DNA of 64,000 bases, taken from Pelagibius sp. CAU 1746 (GTDB lineage Bacteria > Pseudomonadota > Alphaproteobacteria > Kiloniellales > Kiloniellaceae). Positions 27,323-36,524 of this stretch are shown piece by piece. The notes under the pieces were generated by a model. The model did no database searches and was not told the origin of the DNA. It saw nothing but the letters and a program-made list of their open reading frames with translations. The number at the start of each line of letters is the position of its first letter. Position 1 is the stretch's first letter. The position numbers were made by a program, and so were the translations under genes. The stretch lies in the NCBI RefSeq assembly GCF_039839785.1, contig NZ_JBDOQT010000001.1, forward strand, positions 3,496,279-3,560,278. The letters run 5' to 3'.

Positions 27323-27713
27323 CACTGAGATCCCTCGGCGGCGCGAGGCCGGCTTCACCTTGATGGAGGTCCTGGTCGCCTTCACTATCTTCGCGCTCAG
27401 CTTCGCCGCCATCATGCAGATCTTTTCCGGCGGCCTGCGCAACGCCACGGTGGCCGACCGCGCCCTCATCGCCCTAGGCCACGCGGAATCCCTGCTGGCG
27501 CGCGCCGGCACCGAGCAGCCACTGGTCGAAGGGGTGCGCAGCGGCGGGCTGCCGGACGGCATGACGTGGCGCGAGACGGTCGCCCGCTACAGCGACGCCA
27601 CGACGCCGGCCGTGCCGCCGGCCGGGCTGCAGCCCTACAGCGTCACCGTGACCGTAAGCTGGGACGACCGCGACGTGACCCTCACCACCCTGCGCCTGGG
27701 AGGCACCACATGA
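27312..27713 (+). CDS. gspI: Minor pseudopilin GspI
   Basis: A 133-aa minor pseudopilin. TTG start at 27312, overlapping gspH. Leader RRREAG before FTLMEVLVAFTIF, Glu5 present. It forms the pseudopilus tip complex with GspJ and GspK. Stop TGA overlaps the ATG of gspJ. Confidence 0.9.
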   Translation: MRNNTEIPRRREAGFTLMEVLVAFTIFALSFAAIMQIFSGGLRNATVADRALIALGHAESLLARAGTEQPLVEGVRSGGLPDGMTWRETVARYSDATTPAVPPAGLQPYSVTVTVSWDDRDVTLTTLRLGGTT

Positions 27714-28357
27714 CCGGAGCCCGCCCCCAGCGCCGCCGGCAGGCCGGCTTCACCCTGATGGAGCTGCTGGTCTCCATCACCGTGCTGGCGCTGCTCAGCG
27801 TCATGATGGTGGGCGGCCTCAACTTCGGCGCTCGGGTATGGGAGCGCACGGAGAGCATCGCCCAGGACCAGGGCCGCGTGGCCGCGGTGCAGGCGCTGCT
27901 GCGCCGCCAGATCGCCCAGATGCAGCCGCAGCAGGTGCGCGGCGCCGACCGGCGGCCGGGCATGGCCCTGGAGGGCAAGGCGGAGCGCCTGGTCTTCATC
28001 GGCCCGGTGCCGGAATACCTCGGCCAGGGCGGCTACTACGTCGTCGCGGTGGAGAGCGAAGCCGCGGGGCCGACGCGCAACCTGGTGCTGCGCTGGGAGC
28101 CCTTCACCCGCGAGCGGCCCGGCCTGAATTTCAGCGACAGGGCCCGCAAGGAGGTGCTGCTGACCGGCGTCCGTTCGGTGGGGTTCAAATACTTCGGCCG
28201 CGGCCGCCTCAACCAGCCGACCGGGTGGCTGACCTCTTGGAATGACAGTGGTCAGTTGCCGGAACTGGTGGAGATCACCGTCGACTTCGATACCCGGGAA
28301 GAGCTCACCTGGCCGGTCCTGGCGGCCGCCGTGGTGACGGAGCCGGTCCAGCGATGA
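27710..28357 (+). CDS. gspJ: Minor pseudopilin GspJ
   Basis: A 215-aa minor pseudopilin. ATG 27710 in the ATGA overlap with gspI. Leader RRRQAG before FTLMELLVSITV, Glu5 present. The body shows the GspJ pattern (FGARVWERTE, RPGMALEGKAERLVFIGPV). It would pair with GspI and the divergently placed GspK at the tip. Confidence 0.92.
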   Translation: MTGARPQRRRQAGFTLMELLVSITVLALLSVMMVGGLNFGARVWERTESIAQDQGRVAAVQALLRRQIAQMQPQQVRGADRRPGMALEGKAERLVFIGPVPEYLGQGGYYVVAVESEAAGPTRNLVLRWEPFTRERPGLNFSDRARKEVLLTGVRSVGFKYFGRGRLNQPTGWLTSWNDSGQLPELVEITVDFDTREELTWPVLAAAVVTEPVQR

Positions 28358-29403
28358 TGGGGGCCGTGAAAAACTTCTTCGCTCTCCCGGCCAGTTTCTT
28401 CCGCTGGTGGTTCGGCGAATTAGCGGCACTGTTGCCCGGCGTGCTGCGGGAAGGCCTGCGCGGCGGCGAAAAGCTTCTGCTCGACATGGGCACCACGCCG
28501 CCGCAACTGTATCGCCTGCGCGGCCGCAAGGCCGTGCCGCTGGCCAGCAGCAAGGAGGCCTCCGCCAAAGCCAAAGCCGCGGCGACCCTGGCGCTGGCGC
28601 GCCGGGAGCTCGTGACACGGCAAGCGCAACTGCCCTTGGCGGCGGAGGAAAACCTGCGCGAGGTCGTCGGCTTCGAGATGGACCGCCTGACGCCCTTCAG
28701 CCGGGAGGAAGTCTACTATGCCTGCCGGGTGGCGGGGCGCGACGCCAAGAACGGCCGCCTGAGCGTCGACATCATGCTGGCGCCGCGCCGCAAGGTCGAC
28801 GGCCTGCTGGAGGAACTGCGCGGCCAAGAGCTGACGGTCACGCGGGTCGACATCGCCGCGGATGAACCCGGACGGCCCCTGGGCGTGAACCTGCTTCCGG
28901 AGGCGCCCTCCCCTGCGCCGTCGCGCGTGGCCCGCGCCCTGGCCGGCGCACTGACGGCTACGGTAGCGGTCTTGCTGTTCTTGGCACTGCAAGTCCCACT
29001 GGAGCGCAAGGCCGACTACGCCGCCGCGCTCAGCGCGCGGGTTACGGAGGAACGTGCCCGCGTGGCGGAGCTACGCAAGCTGGAGGAGGAGATCGCGACA
29101 CTGCAGAAGCCGGACGCCTCCCTGACAGACCTTAAACGGCAGGACCTGCTGACTTTGGCACTGGTCGACCAGGTCACCCGACTGCTGCCTGACGACAGCT
29201 GGCTCAGTCAATTGAGCCTGGACGGCAACCGCCTGAGTCTCAGCGGCTTCTCGCCCAACTCCTCCAAACTCATCACCACTTTCGAGCAGTCGCCGCGATT
29301 CTCCGAGACCGTGTTCCGGGCGCCGGTGACCCAGGACCCGCGCCTGGGGCTTGAGCGCTTCAGCCTCTCTCTGCGCGTCGAGCCAGCGGGGGGCGGCCAA
29401 TGA
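28354..29403 (+). CDS. gspL: T2SS inner-membrane protein GspL (PilN-containing)
   Basis: A 349-aa bitopic protein that recruits GspE. The N-terminal cytoplasmic domain is actin-like (LLLDMGTTPPQLYRLRG; EVVGFEMDRLTPFSREEVYY), the TM helix lies near residues 200-218 (LTATVAVLLFLALQVPL), then a coiled-coil and a periplasmic ferredoxin-like PilN domain (WLSQLSLDGNRLSLSGFS). Start overlaps the gspJ stop in ATGATG. Confidence 0.9.
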   Translation: MMGAVKNFFALPASFFRWWFGELAALLPGVLREGLRGGEKLLLDMGTTPPQLYRLRGRKAVPLASSKEASAKAKAAATLALARRELVTRQAQLPLAAEENLREVVGFEMDRLTPFSREEVYYACRVAGRDAKNGRLSVDIMLAPRRKVDGLLEELRGQELTVTRVDIAADEPGRPLGVNLLPEAPSPAPSRVARALAGALTATVAVLLFLALQVPLERKADYAAALSARVTEERARVAELRKLEEEIATLQKPDASLTDLKRQDLLTLALVDQVTRLLPDDSWLSQLSLDGNRLSLSGFSPNSSKLITTFEQSPRFSETVFRAPVTQDPRLGLERFSLSLRVEPAGGGQ

Positions 29404-29993
29404 CCCGCCTCTCACCCCTCCTGAGCCGGCTGCTTGCCGTGATGTTGCTGATCGGCGCCGGGCTCGCCGTCCACCTGGCTGTTGTCGAGCCGCTGCGCCA
29501 ACGCCACATGGCCCTGGACGAGTCCATCGCCCTGTCGCAAGAACTGCTGCAACGTTTCGCCAAGGAGACGGGGGACCCGGCCACCCTTACCCGGCAGCGC
29601 GAGGCGCTCAGCCAACAGCCCGAGGCAACCGCCGGGCTGCTGCGCGGCGACAACGAGACCATCGCCGGCGCCTTCGTCCAGTCTTTCCTCACCTCAACCG
29701 TCGAGCGCGGCGGCGGCACCGTCCGTTCGGTGCAGGTTCTGCCGGTTCGCGATGAACGCGGGCTGCGCAAGGTGACCGCACGGGCGCAGCTGCACACCAC
29801 CTCGGCCGCCCTGCGCGATATCCTGCACCGCCTCGAGGGGAACGATCCCTACCTCTTCATCGACAACCTCGATATCCGCCGCACCCTGCAGCCGCGCCCC
29901 GAGGCGTCCGACGAAGAGGAAGTCGAGCTGCTGGTGCGCTTCGACGTCTATGGGTTCCTCGCGGCCAAACCGGCGATGGAGGAACGCTCATGA
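29400..29993 (+). CDS. gspM: T2SS inner-membrane protein GspM (GspMb-like)
   Basis: A 197-aa partner of GspL. An N-terminal TM helix (LLAVMLLIGAGLAVHLAVV), a coiled-coil (HMALDESIALSQELLQRFAKE) and a periplasmic ferredoxin-like domain (ALRDILHRLEGNDPYLFIDNLDI) are in the expected order. It overlaps gspL by ATGA and the next gene by ATGA. Confidence 0.9.
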   Translation: MTRLSPLLSRLLAVMLLIGAGLAVHLAVVEPLRQRHMALDESIALSQELLQRFAKETGDPATLTRQREALSQQPEATAGLLRGDNETIAGAFVQSFLTSTVERGGGTVRSVQVLPVRDERGLRKVTARAQLHTTSAALRDILHRLEGNDPYLFIDNLDIRRTLQPRPEASDEEEVELLVRFDVYGFLAAKPAMEERS

Positions 29994-30562
29994 GAGGGCT
30001 CGCCGTTTTCAACCTCCTGGCGCTGATCGCCTGCAGCGCCCTCGGCGCTTGGGCCTACAGCGAGGCGCGGAAGCCCTTGCCGGCCTTGCCCGATTCCCCC
30101 TCGGTAACGGCGACGCTTGAGACCGCTACCGGCAGCGCCATCCCGGCGCCGCCCCCTTCCTTCCGCATGCCGCCGAAGAACACTTACGCCCAGTTGGCGA
30201 CCCGGCCGCCCTTCTCCGAATTGCGCCGCCCGCCCCGCGCCAAGCCGGCACCCAAGCCGGTCGCGCAACAGCAGGCGCCGGCGCCACTGCCCAAGACGGT
30301 GGCGGAACCACAAGTCACTCTGGTCGGCATCGTCATCTCGGCGGAGAAAAGCATCGCCATGGTGCGCAAACCCGGCGCCGAGGAGCTGCTGCGCCTCGCC
30401 AAGGGGGCGGAGCTCGAGGGCTGGCGGGTCGAAAGCGTGCTGCCGGACCGCCTGCTGCTGAGCCACGGCGAGAAGGTGCTGGAACTGGAACTGACCGAGG
30501 CGGAACAGGGAAGCGGCGGACCCCGCGGATCAGGCGCAGCGCCACGGCAGCGGCGGCAATGA
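29990..30562 (+). CDS. GspC/GspN-like T2SS protein with homology-region domain
   Basis: A 190-aa protein with one N-terminal TM/signal anchor (FNLLALIACSALGAWAY), a proline-rich linker, and a compact beta domain like the GspC homology region (QVTLVGIVISAEKSIAMVR, LLRLAKGAELEGWRVESV). There is no PDZ domain, unlike many GspC proteins. It would link the inner-membrane platform to the secretin. It could equally be named GspN. Overlaps its neighbours by ATGA on both sides. Confidence 0.8.
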   Translation: MRGLAVFNLLALIACSALGAWAYSEARKPLPALPDSPSVTATLETATGSAIPAPPPSFRMPPKNTYAQLATRPPFSELRRPPRAKPAPKPVAQQQAPAPLPKTVAEPQVTLVGIVISAEKSIAMVRKPGAEELLRLAKGAELEGWRVESVLPDRLLLSHGEKVLELELTEAEQGSGGPRGSGAAPRQRRQ

Positions 30563-32910
30563 CAGCTAGACAGCGATTCACGGATTGTACCCATAGATTT
30601 CTTATGGCCCGGGCGGTTAAACTCATAGGCGAGAGCGTGCAGGGGGAAAACATTCACAAATTGACGACAATCCGCCGCCTTTCCGTAGGGCTGATCGCCG
30701 CATCGCTGACGATCGTCCTGACTGCTTGCGAGGCGTCGAAAACCAGCAGCCGCGAGTTCTTCGGCGAGACCCTGTCGCAATCCGCCAAGGACAAGACCTC
30801 GCCCTCGTCCGAGGAAGGCAGCGCCGAGCCTCTCGAGCCGGAAGCGGTGGCCAGCGACGGCGGCATCCGCCCCTTCGAGGTGCGCGGTAGCGGCCAGTTG
30901 GCGCGCCTGCCCGGCCCGCGGCCGCGCGGCGTTCAGGTGGCCCAGGTGCAGGACACCGCCGAGGGCGTGACCATGAACTTCGTCGACGCCGACCTGCGGG
31001 AGGTGATCCGCGCCGTCCTGGAAGACACCCTGGACCTGAACTACGTCGTCGATCCTAACGTGCAGGGGCGCGTCACCCTGCAGACCAGCCAGCCGCTGGC
31101 GCCCGAGCAGGTGCTGCCGACGCTGGAGGAGCTGCTGCGCATGAACGGCGCCGCGCTGGTGGAAAGCGACGGCCTGTTCAGGGTGCTGCCGGCCGACCAG
31201 GCCGGCGTCGGCATCGCCAACCTGACCTACGACGGGCCGAGCGGCCGCGGCATCAGCACCCAGGTCATCCCCCTGCGCTTCGTCTCGGCCAACGAGGTCG
31301 GCACGGTGGCCCAGTCCTTCGCCGCCAACCCCAGCAGCGTCCGGATCGACCCCGCCCGCAACCTTCTGTTCGTCACCGGCACCCGGGCCGAGCTTACTTC
31401 CCTCAACAACCTGGTCGCGGTACTGGACGTGGACTGGCTCTCCGGCATGTCCTTTGCCCTGGAGCCGCTGGAGGCGGTCACCCCCGACACCCTGGTGGCC
31501 GAGCTGCAGCAGATCCTCGACGATCCCAACGGCCCGCGGCTGAGCGACATCGTGCGCTTCGTGCCCATCGAGCGCATGAACGCCGTCCTGGTCATCTCCA
31601 AGCAGCCGCGCTACCTGGACGAAGCGCGGCGCTGGATCGACCGCCTCGACCAAGGCAGCAGTAACGCCCAACGGGTCTATGTCTACTACGTGCAGAACCG
31701 CAGGGCGGCGGACCTGGCGGATACCCTGGGCAACATCTTCTCGGCGGAGACCACGACCACCTCCCTGGCCGCCGAACCGGCGGTCGCCCCCGGCCTGACC
31801 CCTGCGACGCTGACCAGCGAGCCGCCGCAGCCGCGGGGTTTCGATGAGGCGCCAGCCCCCGCCCCGCCCACGGCGGGAAACGCGCCGCCGGCGGCCGGCG
31901 CCGCCCCGGCCCGGGGGGCGTCCCGCGGCAGCGCGGCTCGCGGGTCCGCTTTGGGCGGCAGCGGCGCGATCCGCATCCTCGCCGACGAGGCCAGCAATTC
32001 CTTGGTCATCCTGGCGACGCCGGAGGGCTACCGCCAGGTCGAGGCGGCACTGAAGCGCCTCGACATCTTGCCGCTGCAGGTGCTGATCGAGGCAACCCTG
32101 ATGGAGGTGACACTTAACGACTCCCTGGAGTACGGCGTGCGCTGGTTTTTCGAGTCCGGCGACTCTTCCTTCACCTTTACCGACGCGGCTGCCGAGGGCG
32201 GTGCCGCGGTACTGGGTGCCTCCTTCCCCGGCTTCTCCTACGTCTTCGACTCGAACAATATCCACGCCACGCTGAACGCCCTGAAGGGCATCACCGACGT
32301 GAAGTTCCTCTCCGCCCCGACGCTCATGGTGCTGGACAATGAGACCGCGCGCCTGCAGGTGGGCGACGAGGTGCCGATCGTCACGCGTACCTCGACCAGC
32401 ACCGTCGGCGACAACGCGCCCATCGTGAACGACGTCGAGCTGCGCGACACCGGCGTCATCCTCGACATCACGCCGCGGGTGAACTCGGGCGGCCTGGTGG
32501 TTCTCGACGTCGCGCAGGAAGTCAGCGAGGTCACCGAGACCACCTCCTCCGGCATCGACTCGCCGACCATTCAGCAGCGCAAGATGGAAAGCACCATCGC
32601 CGTGCAGAACGGCGAGACCATCGTCCTCGGCGGCCTGATCCGCAACCGCCTGGAGGAAGGCACCACCTCCGTGCCGGTGCTGGGCGACATCCCCATCCTG
32701 GGCAACCTCTTCAAGGCCACCGACAACTCCAGCTCGCGCACCGAGCTGCTGGTGCTCATCAAGCCCCAGGTCGTGCGCAACCAGGAAGACGCCCGCGCGG
32801 TGACGGAAGAACTGCGCCGCAAGCTGCCGGGGATCTTCCCGCCGGAGCCGGCGGAAGGTGACGGCGATGCGGAGAGCGGCGCGGTGGAGACTGGAACGCC
32901 GAACAGCTGA
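30559..32910 (+). CDS. gspD: T2SS secretin GspD, lipoprotein
   Basis: A 783-aa outer-membrane secretin. N0/N1-type domains start near MNFVDADLREVIRAVLED, and three ring domains follow. A long low-complexity Ala/Pro/Gly loop lies near residue 430. The secretin domain contains VPIVTRTSTSTVGDN, VELRDTGVILDITPRVN and IQQRKMESTIAVQNGETIVLGGLI. A lipobox-like LTAC stands near residue 57. If it is used, the true start may be TTG 30661, which gives a compact lipoprotein signal; ATG 30559 overlaps the gene upstream. It ends 18 bp from the convergent gspK. Confidence 0.93.
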   Translation: MTARQRFTDCTHRFLMARAVKLIGESVQGENIHKLTTIRRLSVGLIAASLTIVLTACEASKTSSREFFGETLSQSAKDKTSPSSEEGSAEPLEPEAVASDGGIRPFEVRGSGQLARLPGPRPRGVQVAQVQDTAEGVTMNFVDADLREVIRAVLEDTLDLNYVVDPNVQGRVTLQTSQPLAPEQVLPTLEELLRMNGAALVESDGLFRVLPADQAGVGIANLTYDGPSGRGISTQVIPLRFVSANEVGTVAQSFAANPSSVRIDPARNLLFVTGTRAELTSLNNLVAVLDVDWLSGMSFALEPLEAVTPDTLVAELQQILDDPNGPRLSDIVRFVPIERMNAVLVISKQPRYLDEARRWIDRLDQGSSNAQRVYVYYVQNRRAADLADTLGNIFSAETTTTSLAAEPAVAPGLTPATLTSEPPQPRGFDEAPAPAPPTAGNAPPAAGAAPARGASRGSAARGSALGGSGAIRILADEASNSLVILATPEGYRQVEAALKRLDILPLQVLIEATLMEVTLNDSLEYGVRWFFESGDSSFTFTDAAAEGGAAVLGASFPGFSYVFDSNNIHATLNALKGITDVKFLSAPTLMVLDNETARLQVGDEVPIVTRTSTSTVGDNAPIVNDVELRDTGVILDITPRVNSGGLVVLDVAQEVSEVTETTSSGIDSPTIQQRKMESTIAVQNGETIVLGGLIRNRLEEGTTSVPVLGDIPILGNLFKATDNSSSRTELLVLIKPQVVRNQEDARAVTEELRRKLPGIFPPEPAEGDGDAESGAVETGTPNS

Positions 32911-32928
32911 AGATGCGGGGCTTTCGCG

Positions 32929-33828
32929 CTACCGCCGCCCCTGTTCCCAGGTCAGGATGTGATAGGGCTGGCGCAGGCCGGGGGTCAGCGCAACCACCGC
33001 CTCGCGGACGAAGACGGCGCCGCCCTTGGTGGTCGCTTCGGCACGGATCGTAACCACGGGAATGCGGCTCGGCACCAGGTAAGGGCTGTCGCCGAGCAGG
33101 CCGCGCAGGTCCTCCTGCGTCCTGCCGTCGCGCTGCAAGGCCAGGGCTTCGGCGGACCCCGCGTTCACCGCCGGCAGGGCGGCGAGCGCCAGCGGCGGCG
33201 CGCTGGCCGGGTCGATGCCCCGCGAGCGGGTATGGACCGTGATTGCCGGCGCAACAGCGTCATAGATCTCCCGCGTCATGCCGATGACCTGCAACAGTTC
33301 ATCGCGGCGCTCGAAGGGCCGGTCCTTGGCCTCGTGGTTCAGGCCGGCGGCGCGGTAGTCGGCGTCCTCGCCCCCGCCCGGCAGGGGATCGTCGTTGGCG
33401 TCGCGGAAATCGATCACCGCATTGGCCAGCGCCTGCGGCCGCGCCGCCCCCGCCGCCGTGAAGAGCCCGGCGAGCAGGTCGATATCGGCGCCGTTCAGGT
33501 CGATCTTGCCGCCCTCAGCCTGGATCGAAGTGACCACCCTGCCGCCGCCGAAAGTCCATTCCCGGGGGCTGCCGTCGTGCGGAGCCCCCTCACCGTCCGC
33601 CGCCAGCGCCACGACCGCACGGTACAGGCCGGCGTCCGCCAGGGCCCGCGCCTCGGCATTATCGATCTGGTTGCGCGCCGCCACCGTCTCACTGCGCTGC
33701 GTAGTGACAAAGCTCGCGGCGATGACCGCCAGCAGGCTCGTCACCCAGAGCACCGCCACTAGCGCAATCCCGCGGGAGCGCCTGGCAGAGGTTCTAGTAG
33801 CGGAAGGCGGTTCGAAGGACTGGACCAT
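32929..33828 (-). CDS. gspK: Pseudopilin tip protein GspK
   Basis: A 299-aa GspK from ATG 33828 (GTG 33849 in frame). The leader ends ARRSRG before IALVAVLWVTSLLAVI. Position 5 is Ala, not Glu, as usual for GspK. The large domain carries IQAEGGKIDLNGAD, FRDANDDPLPGGGEDADYR and the ELLQVIGMTREIY segment. It caps the pseudopilus. It lies on the opposite strand to the rest of the operon, convergent with gspD, at the 3' end of the minus-strand toxin array, so its expression may be coupled to the toxins. Confidence 0.92.
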   Translation of the reverse strand: MVQSFEPPSATRTSARRSRGIALVAVLWVTSLLAVIAASFVTTQRSETVAARNQIDNAEARALADAGLYRAVVALAADGEGAPHDGSPREWTFGGGRVVTSIQAEGGKIDLNGADIDLLAGLFTAAGAARPQALANAVIDFRDANDDPLPGGGEDADYRAAGLNHEAKDRPFERRDELLQVIGMTREIYDAVAPAITVHTRSRGIDPASAPPLALAALPAVNAGSAEALALQRDGRTQEDLRGLLGDSPYLVPSRIPVVTIRAEATTKGGAVFVREAVVALTPGLRQPYHILTWEQGRR

Positions 33829-33894
33829 AGCGACAGCATAGCAAGCCACGCTACGGCGCAGAAGCTATCCAATGCGGCCAATTCAATTGCTCGA

Positions 33895-34054
33895 CAGCAG
33901 GGCCGGCGCCCAGGTGGCCGCGTCGGTCAGCGGCTCGACCTTCACGATGTAGAGCGCGTCGGCCACCACCGTGCCGTTGGCGTCGTCCGACAAGGTGACG
34001 GCATAGTTCTGCCCGCCGGTGAAGGTGAAGACCCCCAGCTCATCCAGTAGGGGA
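33895..34054 (-). pseudogene. Terminal golvesin-repeat fragment
   Basis: About 53 codons match repeat 6 of the giant RHS protein (LGVFTFTGGQNYAVTLSDDANGTVVADALYIV) and the start of repeat 7. Both ends are broken. It is the last leftover of a further cassette between gspK and the immunity gene at 34071. Confidence 0.75.
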
Positions 34055-34070
34055 TTGCCCCCGAAACCGC

Positions 34071-34601
34071 TTACTTTCCGGATTGTGACAGACGCAATGG
34101 ATTCTCGGCAATTCTCTCAACCATCGCTTCAGCTGCACCGACCATCTCTGGACGACCAATAAAGTAAACGATGCCATCTTGGAGACCTAAGCGTTGGCCC
34201 TGGTCGGCGCTCTTACATGTCAAATAGACATGCCATTCAAACACAAGGGAAAAGAAAACAATCAAAATAAGCTTGGCCCGTTCAATTCCGAACAGGAAAG
34301 TTCTTTGATTGCCAAGGTCCCATCTCTGGCCCGGCTCGAAGGCTAGCTCTTCGAATACCTTCGATTCATCAAAAAGAGGTGCTGTAGAATTATCTATCTG
34401 TAGGATGACCCAATCCTTGGGATCAAGCCAATCAAGCAGATGTCCGGCGAGAACATAAAGCTCTCGCGCGTCTGGATTCGGCCGGTACGCCTTGTTTGGA
34501 AATACCTCTGAACTCAGACAGGCTAACTCGCACCACTCTCCGACCTTCAGATCTAAAGGTTGGAGGAGGCTGTCTGCCTCCGCCTGCGTTAGCACTCGCA
34601 T
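34071..34601 (-). CDS. Candidate immunity protein (cassette M6)
   Basis: A 176-aa soluble protein of unknown family, starting two bases after the stop of the cassette M6 toxin. It opens MRVLTQAEADSLLQPL and has a hydrophobic segment AKLILIVFFSLVFEWHVYL (possibly buried or a membrane segment). Position is the evidence for immunity. Confidence 0.6.
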   Translation of the reverse strand: MRVLTQAEADSLLQPLDLKVGEWCELACLSSEVFPNKAYRPNPDARELYVLAGHLLDWLDPKDWVILQIDNSTAPLFDESKVFEELAFEPGQRWDLGNQRTFLFGIERAKLILIVFFSLVFEWHVYLTCKSADQGQRLGLQDGIVYFIGRPEMVGAAEAMVERIAENPLRLSQSGK

Positions 34602-34603
34602 TC

Positions 34604-36040
34604 CTAACTCTCCAGTCTACACTCGCTATTGCAACCCTGTCGCTCCCGCTCCTGCCTCAAGATTTCCTCACATACGGGAAGGGGGCATAAGATCAAGGGA
34701 CCGAAGGAACGTAACTTTGGCAGCGGGGGAGGCGTACCGGGGTGCGCTTCGTCCGGATTAATCGGTTTGCCTTGTTGATCGTACCTTTGTTGCCCCCCCT
34801 TTTGGCCCGATTGATTGGTCTTCCAATATCCTTGACTACCGGGCGGACCGCCATCGGCTTCGGCGGGAACCCACTGGCATTGAGCGCGTCCACCGCCTCC
34901 TTGTGGCTTCGGACCCAAGAAATTTCCTCTACGTTGGGCATCGTTTGGAGTCCAGGGACCTCCAGGAACTACGCCATTGGGGTCCGGAATTGGAGCCTGT
35001 TGAAGCCCATACGGGTCAACCCACCGCAGTGGATTCCCCATTACATACCCATAGGTATTCAGCCCACCTCTCAGCCCGATGGGATCGCTCTGGATGTAGC
35101 GTCCCAGCGCCGGGTCGTAGTCGCGGAAGTAGTTGTAGGCGAGGCCGCTTTCGGCGTCGGCGATCTGGCCAGGAAAGCGCAAGGGATTCTGGCTGAAGCC
35201 CCCCGTCGTCACCGTCTGCCCGAAGGGCGTCTGGTCGCGCCACCACAGCACCTGCGCGTTCGCATCCGTCATGGCCTGGGGCGTGCCCAGGTGGTCGCTG
35301 TGCAGGTAGGCGACGTCGGTCGCCCCGCCCGGCCCGCCGACAAAGCGGATCGCGTCGGCCGCCACGCTGCCGTTGTCGTTGGCCGCCAGCGTCACCGTCG
35401 GATTGCTCAAGGGATCGAAGGCATAGCTGCCGAGGTAGTGCCAGAGGCCGCCGCCGACCCGCTGGTTCCTGGTCACCTCCGCGGTGCCGCCGCTGTGCAC
35501 GATGGAGTAGCGCGCGTCCGTCGCCCGCGTCTCCTCGGCGGTCCACTTGGCATAGACCTGGTAAGTGCCGCCGGCCGGCAGGGACGGCGCCCAGGTGACG
35601 GCGTCGCTCAGCGGCTCGACCTTCACGATGTAGAGCGCATCGGCCACCACCGTGCCGTTGGCGTCGTCCGACAGGGTGACGACATAGTTCTGCCCGCCCG
35701 TGAAGGTGAAGACCCCCAGCTCGTTCCACTGCCCGCCGCGCTGGGCCTGGCTCACCGTGACCAGGCTGCTGCCGCCGTCATGCTGGACCGTGTAGGGGGC
35801 GTTGGTGGCATGCCCCTCGCCTTCCGTCCAGCGCGCGAAGACCCGGTAGTCGCCGCTCTGAGCCGGGCTGTAGGTCCAGATTGCCGTGCGCAGCGCCGCG
35901 GGATCGGCGGTCAGGCGCACGGCGTCGGCGATGACCCGGCCGTCCGCCTGGTCGGTCAACACCACCGAGCCCGAGCCGTCGCCGGGAACGAGATAGCTGC
36001 CCAGCGGCATCCAGACGCCGAGGTTGCCCGTCTGGTTCAT
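34604..36040 (-). pseudogene. RHS cassette M6: truncated golvesin repeats, core and CT
   Basis: Open frame of 478 codons. It enters mid-way through golvesin-like repeat 5, continues through repeats 6 and 7 and the RHS core (DHLGTPQAMTD, YFRDYDPALGRYIQSDPIGL), and ends with a CT of ~130 residues with GYWKTNQSG, QQRYDQQGKPI and DEAHPG, a motif string seen in some polymorphic-toxin ends (family not assigned). There is no signal peptide; the ATG at 36040 is inside the repeat. It cannot be exported as it stands. Probably a silent donor cassette. Confidence 0.75.
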
Positions 36041-36152
36041 CGGGTCCCCGTCGCCAACTCCTCCTCTACAATTTCAGTCGTGGCCAGCCACTTCAACAAT
36101 CACTTGCCAAAAAAGCCTCGGGCTCCAGCTCCCGGAAGACCATTGGTTGATC

Positions 36153-36524
36153 TCAGTCATATGAGACGGAGACGTCGTTCCATTTCTCTCGCATTGTTGG
36201 CTGATCACCGGTCGCCGAATAGGTCACTTTGAGGCTGCGATCACCCAACCACCACGCTTTGACATCGGACCGTCCATGAATCGTGAACACCCATGCATCA
36301 TCCATGTTCGGATCAAACTCTGCCTCGGACCGCCGAAGGTTTACGATACGAACAAATGGTGTCGTTGCTCCACAGTCCCGTTCAAACACTGCAGCGATGA
36401 TCTCACCATCAGGTGATGCAATCTCATGGATCATAGTATTGCTACAGATGCTTGAATCACAAGAAGCCAGGAATGATGCCAATCCGAGCACAATGAAGAT
36501 CCGCACACTCAGTACTCCATGCAT
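36153..36524 (-). CDS. Candidate lipoprotein immunity protein (cassette M5)
   Basis: A 123-aa protein, ATG 36524 overlapping the toxin 3' end by about 15 bp; GTG 36506 directly after the stop gives a tidier lipoprotein signal (RIFIVLGLASFLASC). The lipobox LASC is clear. The mature part is mixed and Trp-rich (KAWWLGDRSLKVTYS). A periplasmic lipoprotein would guard against a toxin that acts in the envelope. Confidence 0.62.
   Translation of the reverse strand: MHGVLSVRIFIVLGLASFLASCDSSICSNTMIHEIASPDGEIIAAVFERDCGATTPFVRIVNLRRSEAEFDPNMDDAWVFTIHGRSDVKAWWLGDRSLKVTYSATGDQPTMREKWNDVSVSYD

Noticed and set aside
32911..32928. Terminator between gspD and gspK
   Set aside because: Only 18 bp with no stem or T tract.
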